Source: Tuctoria greenei (lineage: Eukaryota; Streptophyta; Magnoliopsida; Poales; Poaceae). Taken from it: a stretch of DNA of 64,000 nucleotides. Shown here piece by piece: positions 23,370 to 33,914 of the stretch; within the stretch, counting starts at the first letter, position 1, and every line of letters starts with the position of its first letter. The translations under genes were made by a program, and so were the position numbers. The notes under the pieces were generated by a model. The model worked only from the letters and a program-made list of their open reading frames with translations, made no database searches and was not told the DNA's origin. The stretch is from contig JAYESD010000002.1 in assembly GCA_036927565.1 (NCBI GenBank), forward strand, positions 231,777,605-231,841,604, written 5' to 3'.

Positions 23370-24215
23370 AACATTAGGAAAGAAGTTTGGAAGAAGTGTT
23401 GCTAAAGGACTTAAGGTTGCCAGAATATGCTATGCATCCCAAGTTAGTAGAACAGAGCATGTGAAGCTACCAATTCATTTCTCCACTAGGTTGGGTGCTG
23501 CGGTTGGTATTAACCAGTGGCACTTTGTCGATGATGTGGTTATATTTACAAAAAAACATGCATCCCTCAGTGGTGCAAGGAAGTGGGCAGAGGTTGGCCA
23601 TAGTAACAAGAGAGATATAGTACGAGACATTCTGGTTGGTGTTGTCACACCCCCACACAAGTATTTTTTCTTTGCATTCTCCATCTTGTACGTTTACAAC
23701 AACTTGTTATACAATGTACAGGACTCCTAGGACATGGAGGACACACCGAAGAGTGCAAGAGAAATTTTGAAAATTGCTGGTGAGCGCTACAAGGGGTGGT
23801 GCTTGGCTTTGCATGCCACCTATAAGAGTTATTCTACCGATGAAAAACGTATACAAAACAAGCCTGCTGATGTAACGGCGCCCGAGTGGTTGCACCTAAT
23901 AGAATATTTTGGGTCTGAGCAATTCAAGGACAGCTAACTTTTTAATTGCTTTGCATCATACAAAAACTATTTGATTTACATTCATTCGTGGAATTAATTA
24001 TTAAAATTATTGCAGTCAATAAGCAAGACCAATTCTCAAAATCGAAGAAGGAAAAAGGCGAGTCACTTGCTTGGCTCCAAATCCTACGCCCAACTTAGTT
24101 ACAAGAAGGTATGAAAAATAAATCACGCTTTTACTTTGCGCTGCAAACAATACGTATACTGACATGTTGAATTTTACTTGTATTTTATGTAGCGAGACCT
24201 AGAGACCGCATAAGA
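23370..24215 (+). pseudogene. Plant CACTA transposase of the Ptta/En/Spm (TNPA-like) type
   Basis: Pieces read KLPIHFSTRLGAAVG and GARKWAEVGHSNKRD (23,464-23,630), then after a probable intron SAREILKIAGERYKGW and QNKPADVTAPEWLHLIEYFG (23,740-23,930), then after another intron LLGSKSYAQLSYKK (24,069-24,110), in another frame. These three blocks, in this order, are the signature of the grass Ptta/En-Spm protein, which binds subterminal repeats of CACTA elements. A stop near 24,210 and frame changes show decay. The subterminal arrays downstream fit this role. Confidence 0.75.
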
Positions 24216-24336
24216 ACCCAATGACATACAACTGTAGGAGGCAAGCCATTTTTTGAAGAATGGTGACTGGGCAAACAAGCAGGCAGAAGCTGTACATGTG
24301 AGTAACACATCAAACAATCCCTAATTAAATAAATAT

Positions 24337-24882
24337 TTGCAATTTACCTATGACTCTTCTTTTCGAATACAGATCCAGGGAGGTGCCCAAGTGGACGACA
24401 TGGAAGCTGAGCAGGGAGGCCCAATTCTAAATGAGGAGAGAAACCACATCTTCCAGCGTTGTTATAGATCCTCAATCGGTTGTGTAGGATCACAGGTTCG
24501 GGGGCGTGGTTATATGGATAACCCAACTGGTCCTGAACGTGAACGTATGTGTATCCAGATGTCTGAACACCTCAATGACCAAGTTCGAAACTTAGAAGAT
24601 AGAAATGCAGGCCTCAATCACATACTACAATAGTTGGAAAGAAGAAATGATAGCTTAACCACCCATATGGACTGCATAAACCAGAAGTATGAACAGTTAA
24701 ACCTTCATGTCCAGAACTTAGAAGGTCAGCTAGCAGCTCATTGTGAACTGAGAACTTGGGAAATGGAGGACATGCGCCTGTCAATGAGGGCTGAAATGCA
24801 CAGAATGATGGAGACCACTCCACAAAAGGCCCCCCAAAAGAAACGCCAAAAGCCACCTGCTCAAACAATTAGTCCCGGTTAG
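24337..24882 (+). pseudogene. Coiled-coil C-terminal exon of the CACTA TNPA-like protein
   Basis: Two in-frame segments separated by TAG at 24,631-24,633. The start has GPERERMCIQMSEHLNDQV, the rest a heptad-rich coiled coil (NLEDRNAGLNHIL, NLEGQLAAH), ending in a basic tail (PQKKRQKPPAQ) and a TAG at 24,880-24,882. Acidic-coil-basic tails are usual at the C-terminus of Ptta-type proteins and probably serve oligomerisation. Read as the last exon of the gene at 23,370-24,215; the join is by inference. Confidence 0.6.
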
Positions 24883-25019
24883 TTTAGGCAAACTTACAAC
24901 CAAACACGTCGCGAGCGTAATACTTGAGTGTTGTTATTCGTTTTGCAATATCAAATGATGGATGTTTATTGTTAAACTTGTGATTCTATTGCCAATAATT
25001 TTCGAACCTGCTGCATTAG

Positions 25020-26265
25020 GATTCTACTGCCGCTAATTATAAATCGTGGCATTACAAATTTCTTGTCACGAATGATAAATTGTTGCAGTAGGAAGCTATT
25101 GCCATGAATTACAAATCATTGCAGTATAAACATTTGGACACGACTCAAAAAACGTTGCACTAGACTTCTATTGCCACCACGCAGAAAATTTTGCATTACA
25201 ACACTATTGCCATAGATGATAAAATGTTGCATTACACCTCTATCACCACAAATCATTAAATGTTGCATTACAACCGTACTGCCATAGATCAGAAAACGCT
25301 GCATTACGAACCTATTGCTACATATCAGGAAACGTTGCATTAGAAAATTATTGTCACAGATCAGGAAACGTTGCCTTACGAACTTGTCACCAAAAATAAG
25401 AAATCGTTGCAATACTAAGTTATTCGCCACTAATGTTAATTCATTGCAGTACCATACTATTTTCTACGGATCTGAAATCATTGCATATAGTACTATTCGC
25501 CACATTTGTAAACTCGTTGCAATAACATACTATTTGTCACAGACGTTAAACCGTCACAGTATCATACTATTTGCCATGGCTATAACATCGTTGTAGTATC
25601 ATACTATTTGTCACAAATGTGAAATTGTTGCAATACCATGATATTCGTTGCAATACGTTAAATCATCGCAATACCATAAATTGTTGCAATACCATACGAT
25701 TTGCCACAACTGTGAAATCATTGCAATACTGTAGCATTTGACACAAATGGGAAATTGTTGCAATCACATACTATTACCACGAATGTGAAATTGTTGCAGT
25801 ACCATGCTATTCGTTGCAATACGTTAAATCGTCGCAATACAATAAATCGTTGCTGTAACATACTATTTGCCATGAATGTGAAATCATTGCAATACCGTAC
25901 TATTGCCATGGTTGTGAAACCGTTGCAGTAACATACAATTACCACGAATGTGAAATTGTTGCAATATCATGCTATTCGTTGCAATACGTTAAATCGTCGC
26001 AAGATGCTAAATCATTTTAATAACATACTATTTGCCACAAATATGAAATCGTTGCAATACCGTACTATTTGTCACAATCGGGAACTCGTTGCAATACCGT
26101 ACTATTCGTTGCAATACGTTAAATTGTCGCAATACGTGCAATCGTTGCAATAGCATACTATTTGCCACCGATGTGAATTGTTGCAATACCATACTATTTT
26201 CCACGGATGTCAAGGCGTCGCAAGAACCTATCACCACAAGAATTATTACGACGATTCATAAAAAC
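25020..26265. repeat. CACTA subterminal repeat array (TTGCAATAC family)
   Basis: About 1.2 kb of diverged tandem units of roughly 37-40 bp, each with a core like GTTGCAATACCATACTATTT and a GCCACRAATGTGAAAT half. A second level repeats: ATTCGTTGCAATACGTTAAA recurs at 25,643, 25,809, 25,974 and 26,104, spaced 166, 165 and 130 bp. The array lies between the TNPA-like gene and a CACTA-type end, the place where TNPA-binding repeats are found in this class. Confidence 0.8.
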
Positions 26266-26365
26266 TATCACCACGCTCTTTTTCGTTTCAATAGTGACCT
26301 ATTGCGACGAAAAACAACCTATTGCGATGAATTTTTCGTTGTGATAATTCGGAATCCTTGCAGTG
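26266..26365 (+). mobile_element. Candidate 3' terminus of CACTA element E
   Basis: Ends GGAATCCTTGCAGTG at 26,365, so the outward-facing end begins CACTGCAAGG, a CACTA-type terminus, directly after the subterminal array. ACA follows, a possible 3 bp duplication. The left end was not found. Confidence 0.45.
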
Positions 26366-26374
26366 ACATATGTA

Positions 26375-26460
26375 TATTGTTTTAGTGAAATTGACTTATG
26401 TGAGATGACTTATATGATTATATTTTTTACTTTTGTGATTATATTATTTACTTCTGTGAT
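26375..26460. repeat. Short direct repeat (26 bp x3)
   Basis: Three copies of a TGATTATATT plus TTTACTT motif near 26,415, 26,437 and 26,457. Confidence 0.5.
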
Positions 26461-26559
26461 TATATTGAGTTGACCCAGAAATTAGAAATAACAGCAGGTA
26501 GTACTGCATAGGGTATACCTTATAACAATCGGTTATTTACCTACGTCTAGACCTGTATG

Positions 26560-26934
26560 TGAAATATCATTATCACAGACGGCTAGAGAACCATCTGTGA
26601 TAACCTCATTATTACAGGCGGTTATTATTATGGTACAAACCGGCTTCGATAATTTATCTCCACAGGCGGCTTGTCATAGGTAAAGATCCGCCTGTGATAA
26701 CACCATTATCACAGGCGGTTATATATACTGCAGGACCCGCCTGTGATAATGTGTCTTCACAGGCGACTAGTCGTAAGTAGAGAACCGCCTGTGATAATAC
26801 AATTATCATAGGCGGTTTCACTTCTCCGCTTGTAAAATTGCAGATTATCACAGACTCTTCATTTCAGGCGGTTTTAGAAACCGCGTGTGATAATACGTTT
26901 GGAGCAGCCTGAGATGAGGATTATTGTAGCAGTG
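26560..26934 (+). mobile_element. Second CACTA-type end with palindromic subterminal repeats
   Basis: At least ten direct and inverted copies of ACCGCCTGTGATAAT or its complement, ending ATTATTGTAGCAGTG at 26,934 so that the terminus reads CACTGCTACAATAAT outward. CTA follows (possible 3 bp duplication). Repeated CCGCCTGTGATAA motifs beside a CACTG end are usual in grass CACTA elements. It is a different repeat family from the array at 25,020-26,265, so either a second (nested or abutting) element or the outer end of the same one. Confidence 0.65.
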
Positions 26935-26937
26935 CTA

Positions 26938-27768
26938 GCCGCCGCATCTCTAAAAGCCACCCATGCTTACGCAATCATTGGCCCCACACTCATGAGGAAT
27001 GAGCCAGAGGATGCGCCAGTACACATCTCATGTCGGATTTGGGTGTCAACCACTAGATCTGACTGCCCCCGCCATATTTAGTATCAGTCTTGGTTTTTCC
27101 AGGTTTCAGTTTTTTGGGGTTGAACATTTGAAAGTAATCACATCTCATGACTAGATTAACAAAAAACACGAAAGCTCAAGTGGATATTACTCAAGACAAA
27201 TATATAAGAACTGTGTCTATGTGTTTATTGGTATTTGATAAAATGGATATACGAACTATGAAATACTTATGGCGTCGGTAGTCCTCAACAAGTAGACTTA
27301 TATGATATAAACATTCCTATCCATGTAAATTTATACTAACTTTGAGTATAGGAATGTTATATTATCAAGACGGCTAAAATGTTGATTGTTTACTTATATC
27401 TCAATACTCAAATGGAACACCATAGATGAGAGTTAACACAATAATGAGTGTTTAAGAGCTTGATATTAGTTAGGATGGATGGACCATTGAATAAACTACC
27501 AGGAAAGTTCAACATCACTAAAGTCTGTGTTAGAGTCAAAAGTTATAACCGTTTTTCAGTTGGTAGTTTAACTGGTGTGAACCATGTCAGACCATAAGAT
27601 CATTAATTAAAATGTCCAATCTGTATTATATGGTTTGAGTTTTTGAACTCATTGGAGTGTTCAACCTATACTTTGACTATGCAGTCCTATTGCGTGTTAG
27701 ACTTAAGTATCCCCACACCTCTCCAACACTTGGCTACTAGTTCCCCTCACAAAATATACATTTCATTG
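26938..27768. other. No recognised gene
   Basis: AT-rich intergenic DNA. A short inverted repeat (arms with AACATTCCTAT, about 27,305-27,365) could form a hairpin. Nothing else seen. Confidence 0.6.
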
Positions 27769-27773
27769 GCCTC

Positions 27774-28990
27774 TATCAAAGTGTAGCAATGACACTTCCC
27801 CCGAACCAGCTAAGTACAAGCCCGCAGAGGTTCTTTTTATAGGAGGGGTTAGTCCCAAGGGATGGCGAGCACGATAGAGATGGTGAACGCAGGGGGTTTT
27901 ACGTGGTTCGGGTCACCAAAGCGTAACACCCTACGTCCACGGGAGTGAGTTTTATTGCTTGTGTGTTGTGAGCTGAGTGAGCCCGAGGTTGAATGGAGTT
28001 GTCTCACAGCTGATGCCCCGAAGTCGATGGCTGCCCGATACTCTTATAGTCCAATGCCAGGCAGTTTACAATTGGGGCCCGGGGCCCAACAGGTGGCCTC
28101 AGGGTGTTCTTATGCCTGGTACAATATCTAAGGTGTTATGTCCAACTGTTGCCTCTTATTGTGGCTTGAAGACTAGCCACCTTGCCGACCCAGTCGTCAG
28201 AGTCTAGGCATAGTTGTTGATGATGGCAGGAAATGTCCCATTTGTCGTGTCGCTGCATCCTAACCTATCAGCAGCGTGGAGTAGCACTGCGGCGCCTTCA
28301 CTGTGATGTGATTGGGCAATGTGGCACCTGACAGGGACGTGCACCACGCCCATGTGCCTGGGGAAGGCGCGTGCCCTCAATGCGTGAGTGGACAGAGAAT
28401 GCCACTCTTAACTCTTGCGACCTTCCACCCACAGCGGGCCATCAGTCATGTGGTAGTACCAGAGCATGTCTCCACGGGGGAGGTCGGGTCTTGTGCTGCG
28501 GGGCACGTGGCGGGTCTAGAGCCCACCTTCGAGGAGAGGCAGGTCCGAGCGCGCGGGGCTTGCAGCAGGTTCGGAGTCCACCTCTAAAAAGAGCCAGGGT
28601 CCGGCCCGGTAGGACGCGTGATAGGTCTGAAGCCCACCTCTGAGGAGAGGCAGGATCTGGCCCCGTGGCACACATGGCAGGTGTGGAGCCCACCACTGAG
28701 GAGAGGTGGGGTCGAGCCCCGCGGGACACGTGGCAGGTCAGGAGCCCACCTCTGAGGAGAGGGGGGGTCCGGCTTCATGGGACACGTGGCCAGTCCGGAG
28801 CCCACCTCTGAGGAGAGGTGGAGTCCATCCCCGCGAGACATGTTGCCGGTCCAGAGCCCACCTCTGTGGAGAGGCAGGTTCGGAGCCTGCTGGGCACGTG
28901 GCAGCACTGGAGCTTGCCTCTGCATGGGAGGCAAGGTACTTAGCTGTTTCATCTTGTGCGCCGGGGTACCCGGTATGTAGGGAACTGACA
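27774..28990 (-). mobile_element. Solo LTR of a gypsy family related to element B
   Basis: 1,217 bp flanked by a perfect 5 bp direct repeat GCCTC (27,769-27,773 and 28,991-28,995). It starts TATCAAAG (probably TGTCAAAG with G to A) and ends GTACCCGGTATGTAGGGAAC then TGACA, matching the end of element B's LTR (GTATCCGGTATGCAGGGTAC then CGACA). It also shares the GGTTCGGG plus GCGTAA..CCCTAC block. On the minus strand ACTATAAGAG near 28,055 is a possible TATA box. No internal domain follows, so this is an LTR-LTR recombination product. Confidence 0.85.
28485..28935. repeat. 56 bp minisatellite, eight units, with G-box motifs
   Basis: Units contain GGAGCCCACCTCTGAGGAGA and a CACGTGGC box. Register positions are 28,504, about 28,560, 28,615, 28,671, 28,727, 28,783, 28,839 and 28,895, a period of 56 bp. 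Four units keep an intact CACGTG; the others carry one to three changes. It lies in the U3 part of the solo LTR. Confidence 0.85.
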
Positions 28991-29132
28991 GCCTCATTGA
29001 GTATTCATCTCTTTAGTTTTACTTTATATTTGAGAATAATAAATATTTGTGTTGAGAGACCAAAAGATTTAGTGAAAGAGAGCTAATTTCATTTTTTAGC
29101 ACATGAGTTTATAGCAAGATATCTTCATGGTA

Positions 29133-29215
29133 CCCCCCCCCCCAGTCCCAAAAAAGTTTGTTGCTTTTTGTTCCAAATGAATTACAAAGCGACAAACTTT
29201 TTGGAACGGAGTGAG
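29133..29215. mobile_element. Stowaway-like MITE (83 bp)
   Basis: Inverted arms CCCAAAAAAGTTTGTTGC and GCGACAAACTTTTTGGAACG with TA on both sides (29,131-29,132; 29,216-29,217). The left end has been expanded to an 11 C run. Confidence 0.65.
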
Positions 29216-29217
29216 TA

Positions 29218-31590
29218 TTTGTTAATCTTGAGGATTCATCCTTAAATGGCAAGACATAAACCGCTGATCTCCCAACCTTGTGTTGAGCCATGGAAGTTTT
29301 TGATGCAAGGAAAGATATCAAGAGGAGAAAAACTTAGGAGTATTTGGTGTTATCTTCAAGATGAAAAGGGTTGGAAAAGACACGATTCAAAATGTGATCA
29401 AACCCTTAATGGAGACGTAGTAATCTTGAGAGGTCCTATTTGAAAAAATATATCATTGTGTCACCACTCTTAGTCTGCTACTTCTTACTTAGGCATTTAC
29501 TTTGAAGTAATTCCTTTGATCTACTTTCTTGTGAGTTACTATATTTTGCACTCGTTTGTTTACTTCATATGTCATTGTTTGTATCCATTAGAATGGTTTT
29601 TAGCAATTTGGTTCATGCTTCAATTATCATGCCACAAGACCATGTGAATAAGTCGCAAATAATCTGGTACTTCAATCAAGAAATGGATTGTCTAGTAATC
29701 AATTGAACAACACATTTCTATGTTTGTAGAATCATAGGTTCACCATCTCTCTAGTATCATCAAGGTCATTTAGTAACATCAATCATAACTTATGGTGACA
29801 GGAGGTACTCAAACTTCCCAACTAGCTATTGAATAGTTATGCCACCTTAACATACACAATATCCTATACTGACTTCACAATATCCGCGTGGCTTATGCCT
29901 AATCCAGTCCAAGAACATTCTCTCTATGTAAATCCATCACATACTCACGAATCATAAAAATTACGTACATTGATGTTTCTAACTCCACACCGAGCACAAA
30001 AAAATATGTATATTAATTAAGGTTTCTAACTCCTTGTCAACCACAAAAATATACGTACAATGAGGCTTCTAGCTCCAATAATTATGAAGCTTACAATCAT
30101 TCAACCATCCAGTTGTACTTTGTCAAAGTTGAACATGCATTGTTCACTTTCCACCATTGTCAAGCCGACTAGTTAGTTCAAACTCTGAATTCTTGATTTG
30201 CTCTTCTCTGCACCGTTACTGTGAAAATAATGAGGTGATCCAATCAATAAATGTTGGATTTTACAGTGAGTACAACTCACCTAGAGCATAAATATGTGCA
30301 TTTTTTAAAATTTTCTTATACTCTAGAGATTCATATTACCTGGTGAGTACAGGTCACCTAAACCTTAGTGAAATTTTTTTCAGATAAATATTTTATTGCT
30401 CAACCAATCATTTGGTGAGCATGCGATTGGAACATATAGTGACTATAGAAAATATGTAAAATCACAATTTCAATAAATATTTCCTCTCTATCATTTATCT
30501 GACTTATTCTCTACGGGATTTCATTCGAGCTTTCTTGACTATACTTCTCATGTGTCCATATATCCACTTGGCTAATCTTAAGTTCAAGGTACTCATTCCA
30601 ACTCCTCTTAATAGTACCATATGCTTATAAGGAGTACAAGAACCACCCATCAAAGTGTTATCTAAATAAAAAATTTCCTCGGTCTTGATTCTCATGTGAA
30701 ACTCAGTGACCTCCAATATGATCGTCATGGTAAGGAATGAATCATAAAGTCTACAATCTTCATCAAGTGTCACTTAACCATTTTATACCTACATGATAAA
30801 TGGTTAGTTGCTTGGCTATGTTGTTATTCATCGTAGAACCCATAATAAACAGCTTGAAGCTTATACTAGTACATAATGTTTTAGGAAATAGATGTTGCAT
30901 AACTCCAAAGTTTTTTTGTATAGTTGCTCATGAATTACCACATCCGTGATCGGAACCTTCTCATAATTATGTAAACTTTTGTACCATATGTTACTTTCCT
31001 CCTCCGTGTTCGATCTATAAGATATCAAATACAAGACTACCCTGTTGTTTGGATCTATGTGTATCTTTGAAAAAAATCTTCTTCATAAGTATCTCAATAA
31101 ACATTTTACTTCATTTTGATATGTTAGCCTAAACAAATTGGAACATCTTCTTAACCGTCATATATATTTCGTACAATCCTCTATACGCCATCATCAACGA
31201 CACATATGGGCCCAAAAATTTGCAAATATATATGATAGTCCTGAAGTTCTCCCTACTCTCTTCTTGGAAGAGGTGCACCTTCGGTTTCCCTACTCCCCTT
31301 TCCTGTGCCCATGGCAGAATGGGAACAGAAAAATAACATCATTTACAAGGATACCTTTAGTGGGTGAGGAAAAAAAAAAGAGATTTGCTGGTACATGCGA
31401 CGTGACCGGGGAAGCCCCGATAAAAACTTCTAATGTAGTGCCAAAATATCTAAATATATTTTTCTGCATGTCAATTAAAAGAAAAAATTAATGTGAACAA
31501 CAAGCTACGTTAATGTTGTATATTTTTTAAAATTCGTCGATGCATTGCTAGATCTATATATTTTCTTGGCCCCTTCCTAAGCCAAATCCA
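29218..31590. other. Unassigned AT-rich sequence
   Basis: No family recognised. There is a small triplication (about 45 bp period, TTTCTAACTCC) at 29,940-30,090 and a minus-strand open frame of 89 codons at 30,773-30,504 whose product I cannot place. Possibly old retroelement debris. Confidence 0.4.
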
Positions 31591-31621
31591 TATGTATTCT
31601 TCCCTTCACTACAGCAGATCT

Positions 31622-32160
31622 ATGGAGTCATCCGCTAGTAAGATTTGGAGGGCGGCGGAGTTGCAGGAGCAGGAGTCCGTGATGCATCAAAGACACTTTG
31701 TTACGGTGAACCCCATCTCGTCCCATATGTTTGGATCCCCTGGGTATCTGAGTCGGCTCCAGTTTTCCCCTCTGGCGTGAGATATGGTCACGGAGGATCA
31801 ACTATAAATTGAAGTAGTCACGAAAAGGGGATTCAAATGGAACTCATGTTTAGCAAGATGTTAAGTGTAAGTGATGTCAATAAGTTGAATCGTCTGGTGC
31901 TTCCAAAGCAAGGTACACAAAAACTTTTCCCCATGGATGCTGATATATACCCTTTCCTCGCATATGAGGATTCCTTTGGAGATCATTGGTACTTCGACTA
32001 CTCCTTCTGGACCAGCATCCAATGCTATGTCCTGACTAAGGGGTGGACGAGCTTTGTCAAGGAGAAAGGGCTTAGCTATGGTGATACTGTGTTCTTCTTT
32101 CAAAGTACTGATGTTTCTAGCAAAATCAATAGATTCATTGATTAAGGAAGAAATATCATG
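31622..32160 (+). pseudogene. B3-domain transcription factor gene, 5' part (interrupted)
   Basis: The B3 DNA-binding domain reads from MFSKMLSVSDVNKLNRLVLP (31,849) through YVLTKGWTSFVKEKGLSYGD (32,026-32,085) to FFFQS. These blocks match the RAV/NGA-type B3 fold, where the usual reading is LF.K..TPSDVGKLNRLV.PK. An N-terminal segment starts at 31,622 (MESSASKIW) but is separated from B3 by stops at about 31,778 and 31,805 and a frameshift near 31,825-31,833. After FID the expected Trp is lost with a frameshift (about 32,143), after which RKKYHES is readable. The gene stops abruptly at the copia insertion site (AGTCC, 32,161-32,165) and resumes at 51,480. Confidence 0.85.
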
Positions 32161-32165
32161 AGTCC
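32161..32165. other. Left target duplication AGTCC of copia C
   Basis: Identical to 51,475-51,479 on the far side of the copia element. Confidence 0.85.
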
Positions 32166-32517
32166 TTTTGGAATTTGGCCCATTCGAATATGGCCCATTC
32201 AGCTGAAATTCCAAAGCAATGTGGCTGTTGGTTATAGTCCCATACTGCTAGTGCAAGGTGGTGCAAACCAACGTATATAGTAGCCCTCATACCTATGGCT
32301 GAACAGAGAAAGCAATAATGAGAGGCCTGGCTATATGTACTCACACACACGCACGCACGCGCACGTTTCTGCGATTTTTCCCGTGTTTGTCAGCGTGACT
32401 TGCGACGCACGACCGTAGCGTGGCTGCATTGAGTAATTTTGCCACTTGAATCCTTTACGAAATTTGAACCGTTCTGCACTAATAGAGAATTAGTGCGCGA
32501 TTTATTGCCATAAATGC
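32166..32517 (+). repeat. Copia C 5' LTR, first part
   Basis: Matches 50,629-50,986. Contains a CA/CG alternating run at about 32,341-32,365. Breaks off at TAAATGC (32,517), where the same LTR in the 3' copy reads TAAACGC. Confidence 0.92.
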
Positions 32518-33377
32518 TGTCGGTGGGTAAATCTGGCAGATCTCCTAACACTACTGTTTGTAGTCCGTGGAGTTTATAGTTCGGTAATGGGCGCGCAGAG
32601 ATTCAAGAGATGGTGGCAAGTTGACACAGAGGTTTACATGGTTCGGGCCGCCTGAGCGTAATACCCTACTCCACGGGGTATGCTGATGTTGTATTGAGCG
32701 TGTGAGTATGTCTGTGAGAGCGTAAGTGTCTCCAGAGCTCCGAGAGTCCGAGAGAGTTCATCCGTGTATTGTCGCCTTTTATAGCACAAGGACTGGTCGT
32801 TACACTGTAAGCCTGGCCCGACATGTGGCCCTGGCAGTTACTAATGTTTAATACACAATAAATGGGGTTAGTTACCCTTAATAGCGTGGTAACGGGACTT
32901 AACAATGCCGTTACTTGTATTAAGGGCCTTCCGATTGTGTGTCATTAATATGGTATTAATGAAACTTAATCGGGTCTTGAAGTCCTTGATTGTCCCTTGA
33001 AGGTCCGAGCCATTGGGGGTCCAACAGACTGATTGTTGAGGCTGAAGGTCCGGCGTCCGAACACGTGGTAGCTCCAAAGCTTACCATCGTGGACGCGTAG
33101 GTCTGGTTCTAATGGACACGTGTTGGTACCGGAGCTTCCCTCTGTCTGGGGTTAGGTTTGGGGGTGCCATACTGGTATCCAGTCCATAGCTTTCCCATGT
33201 TTGGGCGATAGCTCCGGTCTTGTGATACATGTGGCGGCCCTGGGGCTAACCATGTCGGGGAAGCAGGTCCAGTTACGGATAACATGTGGGGCCTTCGGAG
33301 GTCTTCAAATCTGGTAGATGGAGTTTCCTTGTGATCTTTGTAATCCCAAGGGGTATCCGGTATGTAGGGTACCGATA
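32518..33377 (-). repeat. 3' LTR of gypsy B (860 bp)
   Basis: Aligns end to end with 44,730-45,595; first 200 bp differ at roughly one base in fifteen. TATA motif TATAAAAGG on the minus strand at 32,775-32,783. Confidence 0.93.
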
Positions 33378-33393
33378 GTGGCCCCCTGGGCCC
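33378..33393 (-). other. Polypurine tract of gypsy B
   Basis: On the minus strand GGGCCCAGGGGGCCAC directly precedes the LTR start; purine-rich but not a clean run. Confidence 0.5.
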
Positions 33394-33914
33394 ACCCTTG
33401 GGAGAGACCTTTTGGATGAAGTCATTCTGCCGGAGGTGGGTCCATTCTTCAGTTTTGGAGTCGTGTCTTCAAGGGTCTTCGGATGTGTCGTTGGCGGTAG
33501 TTCATAGTTAAACCACCGCCACGTGGCATATCCTAGATGCGGCAGGTGAGATCTTAGCATGCAGATCTCACGCAATTGAAGGTCGTCGGTTCCCGATACG
33601 AAAATCATATCGGTTCCACGCACCCTGTCAGGCCGCCACCTTCGGGTTTCTCGCCTTTCATGATGACAACCGTTCGCCTTGGGTAAGGACCCCGACTTGA
33701 TTGTTAGGGTGGCCCCGGGCCCCCTTGTCATTGGCAGGGTGATGTTTTCGAATGGTATCGTCGGCTCCTCTGCGGTTTCCATCCAAGAATTGCGGGGGCT
33801 TACTTAAGAAGGAAAGCACATACCATTTGGGGTTCTTTACGCCTTTCATTCAAACTTGCGCACAAACCCTCCAAACTTTCGCTTGCTTTTCATCTCTCGC
33901 CTCGCTGTGCTGCG

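Noticed and set aside
25020..26265. Regular repeats resembling a CRISPR array
   Set aside because: Units are diverged and contiguous with no unique spacers, lie beside a CACTA gene in a plant genome, and have a higher-order tandem structure.
27305..27365. A MITE formed by arms with AACATTCCTAT
   Set aside because: Arms of only about 17 bp, no clear target duplication and no known end motif; kept only as a possible hairpin.
30504..30773. 89-codon minus frame as a conserved gene
   Set aside because: No recognisable family, no supporting exons, and it lies in AT-rich sequence with other chance frames.
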